Position numbers and translations under genes: made by a program. A stretch of DNA of 64,000 bases, taken from contig NZ_BMMD01000001.1 of assembly GCF_014645655.1 (NCBI RefSeq), positions 28,229 to 92,228 on the forward strand. Reading direction: 5' to 3'. This DNA is from Agromyces bauzanensis (GTDB taxonomy: Bacteria; Actinomycetota; Actinomycetes; Actinomycetales; Microbacteriaceae). Below the pieces are notes generated by a model. It saw nothing but the letters and a program-made list of their open reading frames with translations, did no database searches and was not told the DNA's origin. This document shows, piece by piece, positions 49,794 through 60,866 of this stretch (positions within the stretch are counted from its first letter, which is position 1; each line of letters begins with the position of its first letter).

Positions 49794-51176
49794 GTGGCCT
49801 CACTCGAAACCTCCAACTCCAACGGTCGGATCACAGGGCGTGCCAAGGCACGCCCTGACGTGTCTCTGCCTGAAGATGTGGCGCAGGCCGAACGCACGTA
49901 CGTGCTCGACACGTCGGTGCTCCTGTCCGATCCGCGGGCGCTGTTCCGCTTCGCCGAGCACGCCGTGGTCCTGCCGGTCGTCGTCATCACCGAACTCGAG
50001 GCCAAGCGCAACGACCCCGAGATCGGATACTTCGCGCGGCAGGCGCTTCGCATCCTCGACGAGCTGCGCATCGAGCACGAGCGGCTCGACTTCCCGATCC
50101 CCGTCGGCGACGGCGGGTCGCTGCGGGTCGAGCTCAATCACTCGAGCCCCTCAGTGCTCCCGAGCGGGCTGCAGCTGGGCGACAACGACTCGCGGATCCT
50201 CGCCTGCGCCGCCAACCTCGCGCACGACGGGGTCGCGGTCACCGTCGTCTCGAAGGACCTGCCGCTCCGCGTGAAGGCCGCGTCGATCGGCCTCGACGCT
50301 CAGGAGTACCGTGCCGAGCTCGCCCTCGACTCCGGCTGGACGGGCATGGCCGAGCTGTCGCTCGGCTCGAACGACATGGCGAAGCTCTACGAGCACGAGC
50401 ACATGACGACCGCGGAGGTCGAGGGCATGCCCGTGAACACGGGGCTCGTCATCCAGTCCGAGCGCGGTTCGGCACTCGGGCGCGTCGTCGGCGAGCGCGA
50501 GGTGAAGCTCGTCCGCGGCGACCGCGACGTGTTCGGCGTGCACGGTCGGTCGGCCGAGCAGCGGCTCGCCATCGACCTGCTGCTCGACCCCGAGGTGGGC
50601 ATCCTCTCGCTCGGCGGGCGCGCCGGCACGGGCAAGTCGGCACTGGCTCTCTGCGCCGGTCTCGAGATGGTGCTCGAGCGCCAGCAGCACAAGAAGATCA
50701 TGGTGTTCCGGCCGCTCTACGCCGTCGGCGGCCAGGAGCTCGGGTACCTGCCGGGTGACCAGGGCGAGAAGATGAACCCCTGGGGCCAGGCGGTGTTCGA
50801 CACGCTCGGCTCGGTGGTCACCGACAACGTGCTCGAGGAGGTCGTCGACCGCGGCATCCTCGAGGTGCTCCCGCTCACGCACATCCGCGGCCGGTCCCTG
50901 CACGATGCGTTCGTGATCGTCGACGAGGCGCAATCGCTCGAGCGCAACGTGCTGCTCACGGTGCTCAGCCGCATCGGGCAGAACTCGCGCGTCGTGCTCA
51001 CCCATGACGTCGCGCAGCGCGACAATCTGCGGGTGGGTCGCCATGACGGCATCGCGAGCGTCATCGAGACGCTGAAGGGGCATCCGCTGTTCGCCCACAT
51101 CACGCTCACGCGCTCGGAGCGCTCGGCGATCGCGGCCCTCGTGTCGGAGATGCTCGACGGAGCCGAGCTCACGTAG
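49794..51176 (+). CDS. PIN domain-PhoH ATPase fusion (PhoH2)
   Basis: Protein of 460 residues. The N-terminal PIN RNase domain has [25 protein letters not shown] and [14 protein letters not shown], supplying the acidic metal site. The C-terminal PhoH ATPase has Walker [14 protein letters not shown] (~residue 274) and Walker [14 protein letters not shown]. The end has [12 protein letters not shown]. PhoH2 proteins are RNA helicase-RNases; in mycobacteria they pair with a small upstream antitoxin gene (PhoAT). No convincing antitoxin ORF is seen upstream here, only a hairpin-rich leader. GTG at 49794. Confidence 0.92.
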   Translation: MASLETSNSNGRITGRAKARPDVSLPEDVAQAERTYVLDTSVLLSDPRALFRFAEHAVVLPVVVITELEAKRNDPEIGYFARQALRILDELRIEHERLDFPIPVGDGGSLRVELNHSSPSVLPSGLQLGDNDSRILACAANLAHDGVAVTVVSKDLPLRVKAASIGLDAQEYRAELALDSGWTGMAELSLGSNDMAKLYEHEHMTTAEVEGMPVNTGLVIQSERGSALGRVVGEREVKLVRGDRDVFGVHGRSAEQRLAIDLLLDPEVGILSLGGRAGTGKSALALCAGLEMVLERQQHKKIMVFRPLYAVGGQELGYLPGDQGEKMNPWGQAVFDTLGSVVTDNVLEEVVDRGILEVLPLTHIRGRSLHDAFVIVDEAQSLERNVLLTVLSRIGQNSRVVLTHDVAQRDNLRVGRHDGIASVIETLKGHPLFAHITLTRSERSAIAALVSEMLDGAELT

Positions 51177-51199
51177 CGCAGACCGGGGCCGGCGGGGTC

Positions 51200-52080
51200 G
51201 CGCGGCGCGGCGAGCACGGGATTGCCGCGGTGGTCACGGTGGCCGCCGAATCGGGCACGCCGCTCGGCGTCCGGGGAGGCGGGCACGGCTACGCCCACGC
51301 GCTCGTCGACGACGGCATTCTGGTCGACGTTCGGGGGCCGGCCTGGAGATCGACCCCGCGCGCCGCATCGGTGTGGGTGGCGGCGGCAACTTCGGCGTCG
51401 TCACGTCGCTGCGGCTGCGGCTGCACGAGACACCGGTCGTGACGGGTGGGATCCTCGCGTTCGAGGCGCGGGGAGCGACCGTGGAGGCGCTCATCCGCGC
51501 CGCGCGCGAGGCGGACGACACGGTGTCGACGATGGTGAACGTGATGAAGGCACCGCCGGTGCCCTTCCTCCCCGCCGATCACCACGGGCGGCCGATCGTC
51601 CTCGCGTTCGTCTGCCATTCCGGTCGGCCGGAGCACGCCGAGGCGTCGCTCGCGTCGTTCCGTTCGGCCGGACCGATGCTCGCCGACCTGGTCGGCGAGC
51701 GACCGTATCCCGCGATGTTCCAGGCGGGACCGGATGTCGCGCCCAACCGGGTGGCCATGCGCACCGCCTTCGCCGACGCGTTCGACACGGATCGCGCCGA
51801 CCTCGAGATCTCACTCGTCGGCGAGGCGCCCACGCAGGGCGCGTCGTCAACCTCCGCCACATGGGCGGCGCGATCGCGCAGGTGCCGGAGGATGCCACGG
51901 CGTTCGCGCACCGGTCGCGGGCACTCATGGCCTCGGTGGGCGCGCTCTCGCCGGACCCCGCGGCGGCCGCGGCCGGCCGCGAATGGGCGGACTTCACGAG
52001 CCGGGCGCTCGGCCTCGACGGGTCGGGGTACGTGAACTTCATCGCGGCGAGCGGTGACGAGGGCGTGCGCGATGAGCGCG
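51200..52080 (+). pseudogene. FAD-binding (berberine-bridge-type) oxidoreductase, broken
   Basis: Remnants in three frames. First AAVVTVAAESGTPLGVRGGG and HALVDDGILVDVRG, the start of the FAD-binding domain. A frameshift near 51338 leads into LEIDPARRIGVGGGGNFGVV, where about 110 residues between the two halves are missing. The next part runs to SLVGEAPTQG. A frameshift near 51838 leads to VVNLRHMGGAIAQVPEDATA and GYVNFIAASGDEGV. The usual C-terminus with the FAD-contact Asn is absent. The 5' end is also missing. It lies between phoH2 and fumC. Confidence 0.85.
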
Positions 52081-52189
52081 CGCCGAGGCGCGGCGGCGTC
52101 CCACATCTCGGGGCTCCAGGCCTTCGACTGCGGGAACGCCTTCGAGCAGTGGAAGACGTCGGCGGTCCGGCTGTCCGGCGGCGCGGCGC

Positions 52190-52252
52190 CTGCGCCACTT
52201 CCGCGCCCGCTGCGCCACTCGAGGAGGCGCGCAGGGTGTGGAAGTGGCGCAG
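52190..52252. repeat. 13-bp inverted repeat before the fumC stop
   Basis: CTGCGCCACTTCC (52190-52202) and GGAAGTGGCGCAG (52240-52252) are perfect inverted arms with a 37-base loop that repeats TGCGCCACT once more (52211-52219). It ends 8 bases from the fumC stop codon, so it could terminate fumC, but the shape resembles a mobile palindromic element. Confidence 0.65.
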
Positions 52253-52259
52253 AGGCCCT

Positions 52260-53675
52260 CTACTTCGCCTGCGGCGGCCGCGTCATCGACAGCAGGTCGA
52301 GCGCGGTGTCGAGCTGCTCCTCGGTGAGCTCGCCGCGCTCCACGTAGCCGAGGTCGATGACGGCCTCGCGCACGGTGATGCCCTTCGCCACCGAGTGCTT
52401 GGCGATCTTCGCGGCGGCTTCGTAGCCGATGAGCTTGTTGAGCGGCGTCACGATCGACGGCGACATGCCGGCGAGCTCCCCGGCCCGCTCGACGTTGGCC
52501 TCGAGGCCAGAGACGGTCTTGTCTGCGAGCACGCGCACCGAGTTGGAGAGCAGGCGGATCGACTCGAGCAGCGCCGTGCCCATCACGGGGATCTGCACGT
52601 TGAGCTCGAAGGCGCCGGATGCCCCGCCCCACGCGACCGTGGCATCGTTGCCGATGACACGGGCGCACACCATGAGCACGGCCTCGGGCACGACCGGGTT
52701 CACCTTGCCGGGCATGATCGACGAGCCGGGCTGGAGGTCGGGGATGAGCAGCTCACCGAGGCCGGTGTTCGGGCCGGAACCCATCCAGCGGAGGTCGTTC
52801 GCGATCTTCGTGAGGCTCACGGCGATGGTACGCAGGGCACCGGATGCGTCCACGAGACCGTCGCGGTTGGCCTGCGCCTCGAAGTGGTCGGCAGCCTCGG
52901 TGATGGGCAGCTCCGTCTCTCGCTGGAGCAGCTCGATGACGAGCTGCGGGAATCCGGCGGGCGTGTTGATGCCCGTGCCGACCGCCGTGCCGCCGAGCGG
53001 GACCTCGGCGACGCGGGGAAGCGCCGTGCGCACGCGCTCGATGCCCAGGCGCACCTGTCGGGCATAGCCGCCGAACTCCTGGCCGAGGGTCACGGGCGTC
53101 GCGTCCATGAGGTGGGTGCGGCCGGCCTTCACGACGTCGGCCCACTGCTCGGCCTTGGCCTCGAGGGCGACGGCGAGGTGGTCGAGGGCGGGGATGAGGT
53201 CGTCGATGAGCGCCGCGGTGACGGCGATGTGCACCGACGTCGGGAAGACGTCGTTCGACGACTGCGAGGCGTTCACGTGGTCGTTCGGGTGAACCGGGCG
53301 ACCGAGCTTGTCGGTGGCGACCGTGGCGAGCACCTCGTTCATGTTCATGTTCGACGAGGTGCCGCTTCCCGTCTGGTAGACGTCGACGGGGAAGTGCTCG
53401 ATGAACCCGTGTCGGCCCGAGATGACCTCGTCGGCGGCCTCCTCGATGGCCTTCGCGATGTCGGCATCGAGCACGCCGAGGCGCGCGTTGGCCTGCGCGG
53501 CCGCCTTCTTGATGCGTGCGAGCGCCTGGATCTGCTGCGGCTCGAGGCGCGAGCCCGAGATCGGGAAGTTCTCGACGGCGCGCTGCGTCTGTGCACGGTA
53601 GAGCGCCGACTTGGGCACCCTCACCTCGCCCATCGTGTCGTGCTCGATGCGGTACTCGGCGGCGTTGTCCACCAC
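52260..53675 (-). CDS. fumC: class II fumarate hydratase
   Basis: Interconverts fumarate and malate in the TCA cycle. The 471 residues carry [27 protein letters not shown], the substrate-binding [14 protein letters not shown] and [18 protein letters not shown], and the superfamily signature [11 protein letters not shown]. The iron-independent homotetramer type is typical. The start is one of two adjacent GTG codons (53675, 53672) after AAAGGGA. It is followed upstream by the carbonic anhydrase gene on the same strand, 74 bases away. Confidence 0.96.
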   Translation of the reverse strand: MVDNAAEYRIEHDTMGEVRVPKSALYRAQTQRAVENFPISGSRLEPQQIQALARIKKAAAQANARLGVLDADIAKAIEEAADEVISGRHGFIEHFPVDVYQTGSGTSSNMNMNEVLATVATDKLGRPVHPNDHVNASQSSNDVFPTSVHIAVTAALIDDLIPALDHLAVALEAKAEQWADVVKAGRTHLMDATPVTLGQEFGGYARQVRLGIERVRTALPRVAEVPLGGTAVGTGINTPAGFPQLVIELLQRETELPITEAADHFEAQANRDGLVDASGALRTIAVSLTKIANDLRWMGSGPNTGLGELLIPDLQPGSSIMPGKVNPVVPEAVLMVCARVIGNDATVAWGGASGAFELNVQIPVMGTALLESIRLLSNSVRVLADKTVSGLEANVERAGELAGMSPSIVTPLNKLIGYEAAAKIAKHSVAKGITVREAVIDLGYVERGELTEEQLDTALDLLSMTRPPQAK

Positions 53676-53749
53676 GGTGTGTTCCCTTTCGGTTGCATGC
53701 CGGAGACCCGGCGCGGGCCTCGACTGCGGCGGTCGGAGATCTTCGGCGG

Positions 53750-54406
53750 TCAGATCCGACCGACCACGATGTCGGTCTCGGCGCGACCCTCGACGAGGCG
53801 GTAGTTCGCACCGACGATAGCCAGCGTACCCGCCGCGATCGCGTCGCTGATCATCTCGGAACTCTCGACGAGCTCGGCGACGGTGTCGCGGAGGTGCTCG
53901 CGCCCGACGTAGGCGGCGTCGACGTCGTCGGGGTCGACGGCCTGATCGGGCTCGACGCCGGCGACGCGGCGGACCGCGGGCACGATGAGCTCGACGACGC
54001 TCGCGATGTGCGGGGGCAGGGGGGCGGCGTCGGGCGCCTGCGACTCGATCGCCGCCCGCACCGCGCCGCACTCGTCGTGGCCCAGCACGAGGATGAGCGG
54101 CACGCCGAGCACGCCGACCGCGTACTCGAGCGAGCCCAGCACCGAGTCGGAGACCACCTGGCCCGCGTTGCGCACGACGAACGCATCGCCGAGTCCCACG
54201 TCGAAGATGATCTCGGCCGCGAGTCGCGAGTCGCTGCAGCCGAACACCGCGACGTGCGGGCGCTGGGCGCCCGCGAGCGACGTGCGGTGGTCGACGTCCT
54301 GGCGGGGATGCCGCGGCTCACCCGCGATGAACCGCTCGTTGCCGCGACGGAGCTCGCGCCACGTCGCAGACGGAGTCTCGGGACGTTCAGTGGGCTGCTC
54401 GCTCAC
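53750..54406 (-). CDS. beta-carbonic anhydrase
   Basis: Zinc enzyme hydrating CO2. The 218 residues have the zinc ligands in [13 protein letters not shown] (Cys, Asp) and [14 protein letters not shown] (His, Cys), with [19 protein letters not shown] between them. This is the full set for an active type I beta enzyme. GTG at 54406 with GAGAGGA upstream. Together with fumC and the decarboxylating gnd it may serve bicarbonate supply, but that link is inference. The gene order places it after DUF4245, 49 bases away. Confidence 0.94.
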   Translation of the reverse strand: MSEQPTERPETPSATWRELRRGNERFIAGEPRHPRQDVDHRTSLAGAQRPHVAVFGCSDSRLAAEIIFDVGLGDAFVVRNAGQVVSDSVLGSLEYAVGVLGVPLILVLGHDECGAVRAAIESQAPDAAPLPPHIASVVELIVPAVRRVAGVEPDQAVDPDDVDAAYVGREHLRDTVAELVESSEMISDAIAAGTLAIVGANYRLVEGRAETDIVVGRI

Positions 54407-54455
54407 GGCGGATCCTCTCGGGTTCGTCGGTGTGGCGTCGGTGTGCGGGGGTGGG

Positions 54456-55097
54456 TCAGTCCTGGGCTTCGATCGCGGGCACGAGCGCCGCCGCGATGGT
54501 GTCGAACTCCTCGGGGCTCGCCGTGCCGAGCAACACGAACGTGCTGTCGCCCGCCTCGGTCGTGAGGCCGTAGCGGGCGTTGCCCACATCGGCGCTCGAA
54601 CGGCGGTTGTCGTACACGGTCCACTCGACGCCGTCGATGGTGACGGTGCCGGAGGCGAGCGTGCTGGCGAGCAGCCCGGCGACCCAGGTGGGGTTGGCCT
54701 CCAGGCCCTGGTACATGCCGATGTACTCGTCGCCCGGCGTGAGGTACCCCGCGTACCAGGCCGTGACGCCGTCGGCGGTGCTCGTTCGGAGCTCGGCCGC
54801 GTTCGCGCGCCACCCCTCTGGCAGTTCGGGCACCGCGAGCGGATCGTCACTCGCCGCCTGGGCCTGCACGGCGACGGCGCCGACGTCGACGTCGCGGTCG
54901 ACGGGGGTGTCGCTGCGCGGCACGAGCAGCACGATCACGAGCACCAGGAGGAGGCTCGCGCCGAGCGCGAGCACGAGGTTCCTGACGGTCTGCCGCTGAC
55001 GGTGCCTGAGGGAATCCTCGGCCTTGCGGGCCGCGGTCTCCTCTGGGGTCTCTGGCCGGCCGAGCTCGGCGACGACGCGGGGGCTGCGGGCGGCCAT
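54456..55097 (-). CDS. DUF4245 membrane-anchored protein
   Basis: A 213-residue protein with a cytoplasmic helical start and one membrane helix (TVRNLVLALGASLLLVLVIVLLV). The extracytoplasmic domain has the DUF4245 pattern DPLAVPELPEGWRANAAELR, VTAWYAGYLTPGDEYIGMYQG and TFVLLGTASPEEFDTIAAAL. The ATG at 55097 overlaps the xseB stop by one base (TGATG), so it is coupled to xseB. Function unknown; the same neighbour is found near xseBA and glpX in mycobacteria. Confidence 0.88.
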   Translation of the reverse strand: MAARSPRVVAELGRPETPEETAARKAEDSLRHRQRQTVRNLVLALGASLLLVLVIVLLVPRSDTPVDRDVDVGAVAVQAQAASDDPLAVPELPEGWRANAAELRTSTADGVTAWYAGYLTPGDEYIGMYQGLEANPTWVAGLLASTLASGTVTIDGVEWTVYDNRRSSADVGNARYGLTTEAGDSTFVLLGTASPEEFDTIAAALVPAIEAQD

Positions 55098-55336
55098 CAG
55101 CGGACGCCGGAGTCGTCGGATGCCGCGGACCGGGCGCCGGCACGGGCGGCGTCGAGCCGCGCCTTCGCGCCGATGAGCCACTCCTCGCAGCGGGCGGCGA
55201 GCGCCTCGCCGCGCTCCCACAGCACGAGGGACTGCTCGAGGGTCGCGGAGCCCTGTTCGAGCTCGGCGACGACCTGTACGAGCTCGTCGCGTGCCTGCTC
55301 GTAGCTGAGCTCGGCGACATCCGTGGGTGAGGGCAT
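55097..55336 (-). CDS. xseB: exodeoxyribonuclease VII small subunit
   Basis: A 79-residue helical subunit with the XseB core [45 protein letters not shown], that binds the large subunit XseA. The ATG at 55336 is preferred over one at 55345, because TAGAAT (55349-55344) lies 7 bases before the former and overlaps the latter. xseA lies 20 bases or so upstream on the same strand. Confidence 0.93.
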   Translation of the reverse strand: MPSPTDVAELSYEQARDELVQVVAELEQGSATLEQSLVLWERGEALAARCEEWLIGAKARLDAARAGARSAASDDSGVR

Positions 55337-55343
55337 GGGTTCC

Positions 55344-55349
55344 ATTCTA
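55344..55349 (-). promoter_or_regulatory. -10 element TAGAAT of xseB-DUF4245
   Basis: Minus-strand TAGAAT is the closest to consensus of the -10 hexamers noted here, 7 bases before the chosen xseB ATG. It gives xseB its own leaderless promoter behind xseA. Confidence 0.5.
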
Positions 55350-55365
55350 TTCGGCGGCGCCGACG

Positions 55366-56610
55366 CTACTCCGCGGCGTCGGCCGTCGACTCGTCGTCCA
55401 TCGGCCGACCCGTCGAGACCGCCCCGAGACCGCCCTCGGCGAGCGTGATCCGCAGCCGCGTGCCCTCGGGGGCCTGGTCGGGGCGCGTGAGCACGCCGTC
55501 GTGGTCGCGCTGCACGATGGCGTACCCGCGGTCGAGCGTCGCCTGCGGCGACAGCGCCCTGAGGTGGCCTCGCAACTCGCCGACGCGGGTCGATTGCCGT
55601 TCGATGCGCCGCTCCATGAGCTCGGTGCCGCGTGCGACCCAGCGCGTCAGCTCCTCGGCGCGACGGTCGATCATCCAGCCGGGGTCGGCGAGCGCCGGCC
55701 GGGTGCGCAGGTGCCCGATGCGGTCGATCTCGCGCGTGAGCATCGACGCGAGGCGCATGCCGAGGCGTGCCCGCGCCTGCTCCACACGCGTGAGCTCCTC
55801 GGCGACGTCGGGCACGACGCGCTTCGCGGCATCCGTCGGCGTCGAGGCCCGGAGGTCGGCGACCTCATCGAGCAGCGGTCGGTCGGCCTCGTGGCCGATG
55901 GCCGAGACGATGGGGGTGGATGCCGCGGCCGCGGCCCGTACGACGCGCTCGTCGCTGAACCCCAGCAGGTTCTGGAAGTCGCCGCCGCCTCGCGCCACGA
56001 TGATGACCTCGACCTCGGGATCGGCATCGAGTCGTCGGATCGCCGAGACGACCTCGACCGCCGTGCGGTCGCCCTGCACGGCGGCGTAGGCGATGCGGAA
56101 CTCGACGCTCGGCCAGCGCAGCCGCGCGTTGCGCAGCACGTCCTGCTCGGCGTCGCTGTCGCGTCCGGTGACGAGGCCGACGACGCCCGGCAGGAACGGC
56201 AGCCGCTTCTTGCGGCTCGCCTCGAAGAGGCCTTCGGCGGTGAGCTGTGCACGCAGTCGCTCGAGCCGCTCGAGCAGGTCGCCGAGGCCGACGTGCTTCA
56301 TGTCGTAGACCTGCATCGAGAGGGAGCCGCCCTTGACCCACCAGCTCGGCTTCACGAGGAGCACCGCGTGGTCGCCCTGCTTGAACTGCTCCGACAGGCG
56401 CGCGCGCACGGACGACCACATGGTGAACGAGAGCGTGGCGTCGGCCTCGAGGTCCTTCAGCTTGCCGTAGACATTTCCGCCCGACACGCCAAACTGGGTG
56501 ATCTCGCCCTCGACCCAGACGGTGCCGAGGCGGTCGAGGTACTCCTTGAGCTTGCCGGACAGGAGCGCGACGGGCCAGGGAGCCTCGCGTGTCGCCGGTG
56601 CATCCGCCAT
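55366..56610 (-). CDS. xseA: exodeoxyribonuclease VII large subunit
   Basis: Catalytic subunit of the single-strand nuclease. The 414 residues begin with an OB-fold domain ([45 protein letters not shown]), followed by the nuclease core [41 protein letters not shown] and [33 protein letters not shown] coiled coil and a C-terminal [17 protein letters not shown] end the protein. ATG 56610 with GGAGGGG upstream. It is divergent from ispH. Confidence 0.95.
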   Translation of the reverse strand: MADAPATREAPWPVALLSGKLKEYLDRLGTVWVEGEITQFGVSGGNVYGKLKDLEADATLSFTMWSSVRARLSEQFKQGDHAVLLVKPSWWVKGGSLSMQVYDMKHVGLGDLLERLERLRAQLTAEGLFEASRKKRLPFLPGVVGLVTGRDSDAEQDVLRNARLRWPSVEFRIAYAAVQGDRTAVEVVSAIRRLDADPEVEVIIVARGGGDFQNLLGFSDERVVRAAAAASTPIVSAIGHEADRPLLDEVADLRASTPTDAAKRVVPDVAEELTRVEQARARLGMRLASMLTREIDRIGHLRTRPALADPGWMIDRRAEELTRWVARGTELMERRIERQSTRVGELRGHLRALSPQATLDRGYAIVQRDHDGVLTRPDQAPEGTRLRITLAEGGLGAVSTGRPMDDESTADAAE

Positions 56611-56667
56611 CGAGTCGGTCCCCTCCGTCGCCGTGGCCCTCACGGCCGCCTGTCCAGTATCGCCGCG

Positions 56668-56673
56668 TAGGAT
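56668..56673 (+). promoter_or_regulatory. -10 element TAGGAT of ispH
   Basis: TAGGAT lies 7 bases before the GTG at 56681, a leaderless arrangement that fixes the start. Confidence 0.5.
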
Positions 56674-56680
56674 GGGCACC

Positions 56681-57763
56681 GTGACGAGCACGATGGATGC
56701 CCCCAGGATCGGCCTCGGCATGCCCAGGGTGCCGGGCGTGCGCGGCCGGCTCAAGGATATCCCGGTCCCCGGACACAAGCGGGTGCTGCTCGCGGCGCCG
56801 CGCGGCTACTGCGCCGGCGTCGACCGTGCGGTGATCGCGGTCGAGAAGGCGCTCGAGCACTACGGCGCACCGGTGTACGTGCGCAAGCAGATCGTGCACA
56901 ACATCCACGTCGTGACCCAGCTCGAGCAGCAGGGCGCCATCTTCGTCGAAGAAGTCGACGAGGTGCCCGAGGGCGCCCACATCGTCTTCAGCGCGCACGG
57001 CGTGTCGCCCGCCGTCGTGAACGCCGCCGCCGACCGCGGCCTGCACGCCATCGACGCGACCTGCCCGCTCGTCACCAAGGTGCACCGCGAGGCCGTGCGC
57101 TTCGCCCGCGACGACTACGAGATCCTGCTCATCGGCCACGAGGGCCACGAAGAGGTCGAGGGCACCGCCGGCGAGGCGCCCGACCACGTGACGCTCGTGA
57201 ACAGCCCCGACGACGTCGAGAACATCGAGGTGCGCGACGCCGACAAGGTCGTGTGGCTGTCGCAGACCACGCTCTCGGTCGACGAGACCATGGAGACCGT
57301 GCGGCGCCTGCGCGAGAAGTTCCCGAAGCTCGCGGACCCGCCGAGCGACGACATCTGCTACGCCACCCAGAACCGCCAGGTCGCCATCAAGAAGGTCGCG
57401 CAGGAGGCCGACGTCGTCATCGTCGTCGGCTCGGCCAACAGCTCGAACAGCGTGCGCCTCGTCGAGGTTGCGCTCGAGTACGGGGCCAAGGCCGCCTACC
57501 GCGTCGACTACGCGAGCGAGGTGCGGCAGGAGTGGCTCGACGGCGTCGAGACCGTCGGCGTGACCAGCGGGGCATCCGTTCCCGAGGAGCTCGTGCGCGA
57601 GTTGCTCGACGCACTCGCCGACGCCGGCTACGGCGACGTCGCCGAGGTCAAGACGGCCGAGGAGGACCTCATGTTCTCACTGCCGAAGGAGCTCCGCCGC
57701 GACCTCGCCGGCAACCGCGATGCGCGAGCGCTCGGCGGCCGGGCCCGCGCAACGCAGGCCTGA
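56681..57763 (+). CDS. ispH: 4-hydroxy-3-methylbut-2-enyl diphosphate reductase
   Basis: Last step of the MEP isoprenoid pathway, an iron-sulphur enzyme. The three cluster Cys are visible in [33 protein letters not shown] and [14 protein letters not shown]. Other hallmarks are [45 protein letters not shown] and [13 protein letters not shown]. It has an N-terminal extension of ~30 residues. The product IPP/DMAPP feeds the prenyl transferase at 47.6 kb. Confidence 0.96.
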   Translation: MTSTMDAPRIGLGMPRVPGVRGRLKDIPVPGHKRVLLAAPRGYCAGVDRAVIAVEKALEHYGAPVYVRKQIVHNIHVVTQLEQQGAIFVEEVDEVPEGAHIVFSAHGVSPAVVNAAADRGLHAIDATCPLVTKVHREAVRFARDDYEILLIGHEGHEEVEGTAGEAPDHVTLVNSPDDVENIEVRDADKVVWLSQTTLSVDETMETVRRLREKFPKLADPPSDDICYATQNRQVAIKKVAQEADVVIVVGSANSSNSVRLVEVALEYGAKAAYRVDYASEVRQEWLDGVETVGVTSGASVPEELVRELLDALADAGYGDVAEVKTAEEDLMFSLPKELRRDLAGNRDARALGGRARATQA

Positions 57764-57806
57764 GCGGAATCGCGCCCGAGCGGGTTCGTGCCCGAGCCCG
57801 ATCGGC

Positions 57807-58481
57807 TCAGGGCGTGGGTGGCGCGGTCGGCACTCCGCCCGACTCGAGGAACGACAGGTACGTCGGGTCGTTCAGCATCACGACGGCGAGGATCACCGCC
57901 GTGACGAGGAACGAGACGCCGCCGCCGGCGAGCGGGATCCAGAAGGCGATTCGGCGCGCCCGGAGGCGCACCAGCGAGAGCAGGAGCACGGCCGCGTACA
58001 ACGCGAGCTGCGCAACCATGCCGATGACGGAGAGCGTCGGCAGCCACGCGGGCGGGGTGTACTCGCCGATGCCGAGCATGGTGTGGCTGAGCCGGATCTG
58101 CTGGGCGAGCTGTTGCATCGACGCCGCCGTGCTCCAGGCGCCGAACGCGCCGACCACGAGCAGCACGATCGTCGCGACGCGATCCCACGACGGGGCCCGC
58201 GTGGCGGTTGGGACCGCACCGGGGGCTCCGGATGCCGCGGCGGCTCCCCAGCGCCCCCGCGCAGGGGGCGGCGGGGCGGACATCTGCGGCGCCGGGTCGG
58301 AGGTGTGCTCGCCGGCGGGCGGCTGCCACGTCCAGCCCTCTGGGGCGTACTCCCCGTACTGCGGCCGCGGCCGCTCGTCGCGCTGCGCGGGCGCCGGCTG
58401 CGCGGACGCCCCGGATACGCCGTCGGCGCCCGTCGTGTGGGCGGACTCGTCGGGCGTTCCCGGAACGTGCGGCTGCGACAT
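57807..58481 (-). CDS. hypothetical membrane protein (DUF6264-like)
   Basis: A 224-residue protein with a long Pro/Gly-rich cytoplasmic start containing RPRPQYGEYAPEGWTW, a motif I associate with small Microbacteriaceae membrane proteins (DUF6264, from memory). Four membrane segments follow (VATIVLLVVGAFGAWST, WLPTLSVIGMVAQLALYAAVLLLSLV, IAFWIPLAGGGVSFLVTAVILAVVML). A TAGGTT hexamer lies only 4 bases before the ATG at 58481, inside the gap with fba. No function is assigned. Confidence 0.75.
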   Translation of the reverse strand: MSQPHVPGTPDESAHTTGADGVSGASAQPAPAQRDERPRPQYGEYAPEGWTWQPPAGEHTSDPAPQMSAPPPPARGRWGAAAASGAPGAVPTATRAPSWDRVATIVLLVVGAFGAWSTAASMQQLAQQIRLSHTMLGIGEYTPPAWLPTLSVIGMVAQLALYAAVLLLSLVRLRARRIAFWIPLAGGGVSFLVTAVILAVVMLNDPTYLSFLESGGVPTAPPTP

Positions 58482-58488
58482 CCGGAAC

Positions 58489-59520
<1,032 letters not shown>

Positions 59521-59555
59521 GCTGCTCCTTACTGGGTGACAGTGGGTTCAGCACG

Positions 59556-59561
59556 AGTCTA
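59556..59561 (-). promoter_or_regulatory. -10 element TAGACT of fba
   Basis: Minus-strand TAGACT predicts a start near 59549 and a leader of about 29 bases ending in AAGGAG. Confidence 0.5.
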
Positions 59562-59672
59562 GCCAGTCGCCGAGCAGACCTCAGGTGGTGACGGATGCCG
59601 CGGGCGGCCCCCGGAGATCACCGGCGTCGCGACCCGCGTTCGCCGCTCCGGCCCGCGGGTTCGCCGCATCCG

Positions 59673-59692
59673 GAAAGATTGCACGATCTTTC
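59673..59692. promoter_or_regulatory. 20-bp palindrome between fba and glpX
   Basis: GAAAGAT-TGCACG-ATCTTTC has perfect 7-bp arms and is unusually AT-rich for this genome. It sits upstream of both promoters in the 298-base divergent gap (to fba about 110 bases, to the glpX -10 at 59739-59744 about 47 bases). It is a good operator candidate for a gluconeogenesis regulator. The rest of the gap shows no gene. Confidence 0.55.
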
Positions 59693-59738
59693 GCGTCGAT
59701 CCGTCCCGAACTCGACCGCCCGATGAGGTCTTCTCGCA

Positions 59739-59744
59739 TAGTCT
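59739..59744 (+). promoter_or_regulatory. -10 element TAGTCT of glpX
   Basis: TAGTCT predicts a start near 59751 and a 68-base leader with CAGGAGG before the ATG at 59819. Confidence 0.45.
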
Positions 59745-59818
59745 CGAAGCGACGCCGCCGCACCCCTCGACGCGGATTCGGACGTCGACACCTGACCACG
59801 TTCCAGGAGGACCCCTCG

Positions 59819-60820
59819 ATGGTGAGCACCGACACCGCTACCCTCTACCTGCACCCCGACCGCAACATCGCGCTCGAGCTGGTGCGCGCCACGGAGGCGG
59901 CCGCCATCCGTTCCTACCCCTGGATCGGCCGTGGCGACAAGCTCGGCGCCGACGGTGCCGCGGTCGACGCCATGCGCGCGTTCCTCGGCACCGTGAACTT
60001 CGACGGCGTCGTCGTCATCGGCGAGGGCGAGAAGGACGAGGCGCCCATGCTCTTCAACGGCGAGAAGGTCGGCAACGGGCGCGGTCCGGCGTGCGACATC
60101 GCGGTCGACCCCATCGACGGCACCTCGCTCACGGCCGCCGGCCGCCAGAACGCGCTGTCGGTCATCGCGGTCGCCGATCGGGGCACCATGCTCGACGCGT
60201 CATCCGTCTTCTACATGGACAAGATCGTGACGGATGCCTCGGGCAGGGGCGTCGTCGACATCCGCAAGCCCATCGGCGAGAACCTGCGCGCGCTGGCGGC
60301 AGCCAAGGGCAAGGACGTCGGCGAGCTCCGCGTGGCCGTGCTCAACCGCGAACGCCACGAGCAGCTCATCGCCGACATCCGCGCCGCCGGTGCGGGCACG
60401 CGCCTGATCAGCGACGGCGACGTGGCCGGCGGCATCAACGCGGCGCGCTACGAGTCGCGCATCGACATGTGCGTCGGCGTCGGCGGAAGCCCCGAGGGCA
60501 TCACGACGGCGTGCGCGATCAAGGCGCTCGGCGGGTTCATGCAGGGCCGGCTTGCTCCGAAGGACGACGCCGAGCGCGAGCGCGGCGAGACCGCCGGGCT
60601 CGACTGCGACAAGGTGTACGAGCTCGACGAGCTCGTGCGCAGCGACAACACCTTCTTCGTCGCCACGGGCGTGACCGACGGCGAGCTCGTCGACGGCGTG
60701 CGCAAGAAGGGCCCGATCATCCGCACCGAGAGCATCGTGCTGCGCGGCAGGTCGGGCACGATCCGCCGCATCATCGCCGACCACCTCGTGGAGAAGTGGC
60801 TCGACAAGACCGACCGGTGA
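59819..60820 (+). CDS. glpX: class II fructose-1,6-bisphosphatase
   Basis: Dephosphorylates fructose-1,6-bisphosphate in gluconeogenesis, the sole FBPase in most Actinobacteria. The 333 residues contain GRGDKLGADGAAVDAMR, VVIGEGEKDEAPMLF, the metal-site DIAVDPIDGTSLTAAG, and LISDGDVAGGINAA with VGVGGSPEGITTACAIKALGG. ATG at 59819 with CAGGAGG upstream; longer in-frame starts upstream are in Arg-rich non-conserved text. Confidence 0.96.
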   Translation: MVSTDTATLYLHPDRNIALELVRATEAAAIRSYPWIGRGDKLGADGAAVDAMRAFLGTVNFDGVVVIGEGEKDEAPMLFNGEKVGNGRGPACDIAVDPIDGTSLTAAGRQNALSVIAVADRGTMLDASSVFYMDKIVTDASGRGVVDIRKPIGENLRALAAAKGKDVGELRVAVLNRERHEQLIADIRAAGAGTRLISDGDVAGGINAARYESRIDMCVGVGGSPEGITTACAIKALGGFMQGRLAPKDDAERERGETAGLDCDKVYELDELVRSDNTFFVATGVTDGELVDGVRKKGPIIRTESIVLRGRSGTIRRIIADHLVEKWLDKTDR

Positions 60821-60866
60821 CCGGATGCCGCGGGCGGATGTCCGCGGCACACGACAAAATGAGCGG

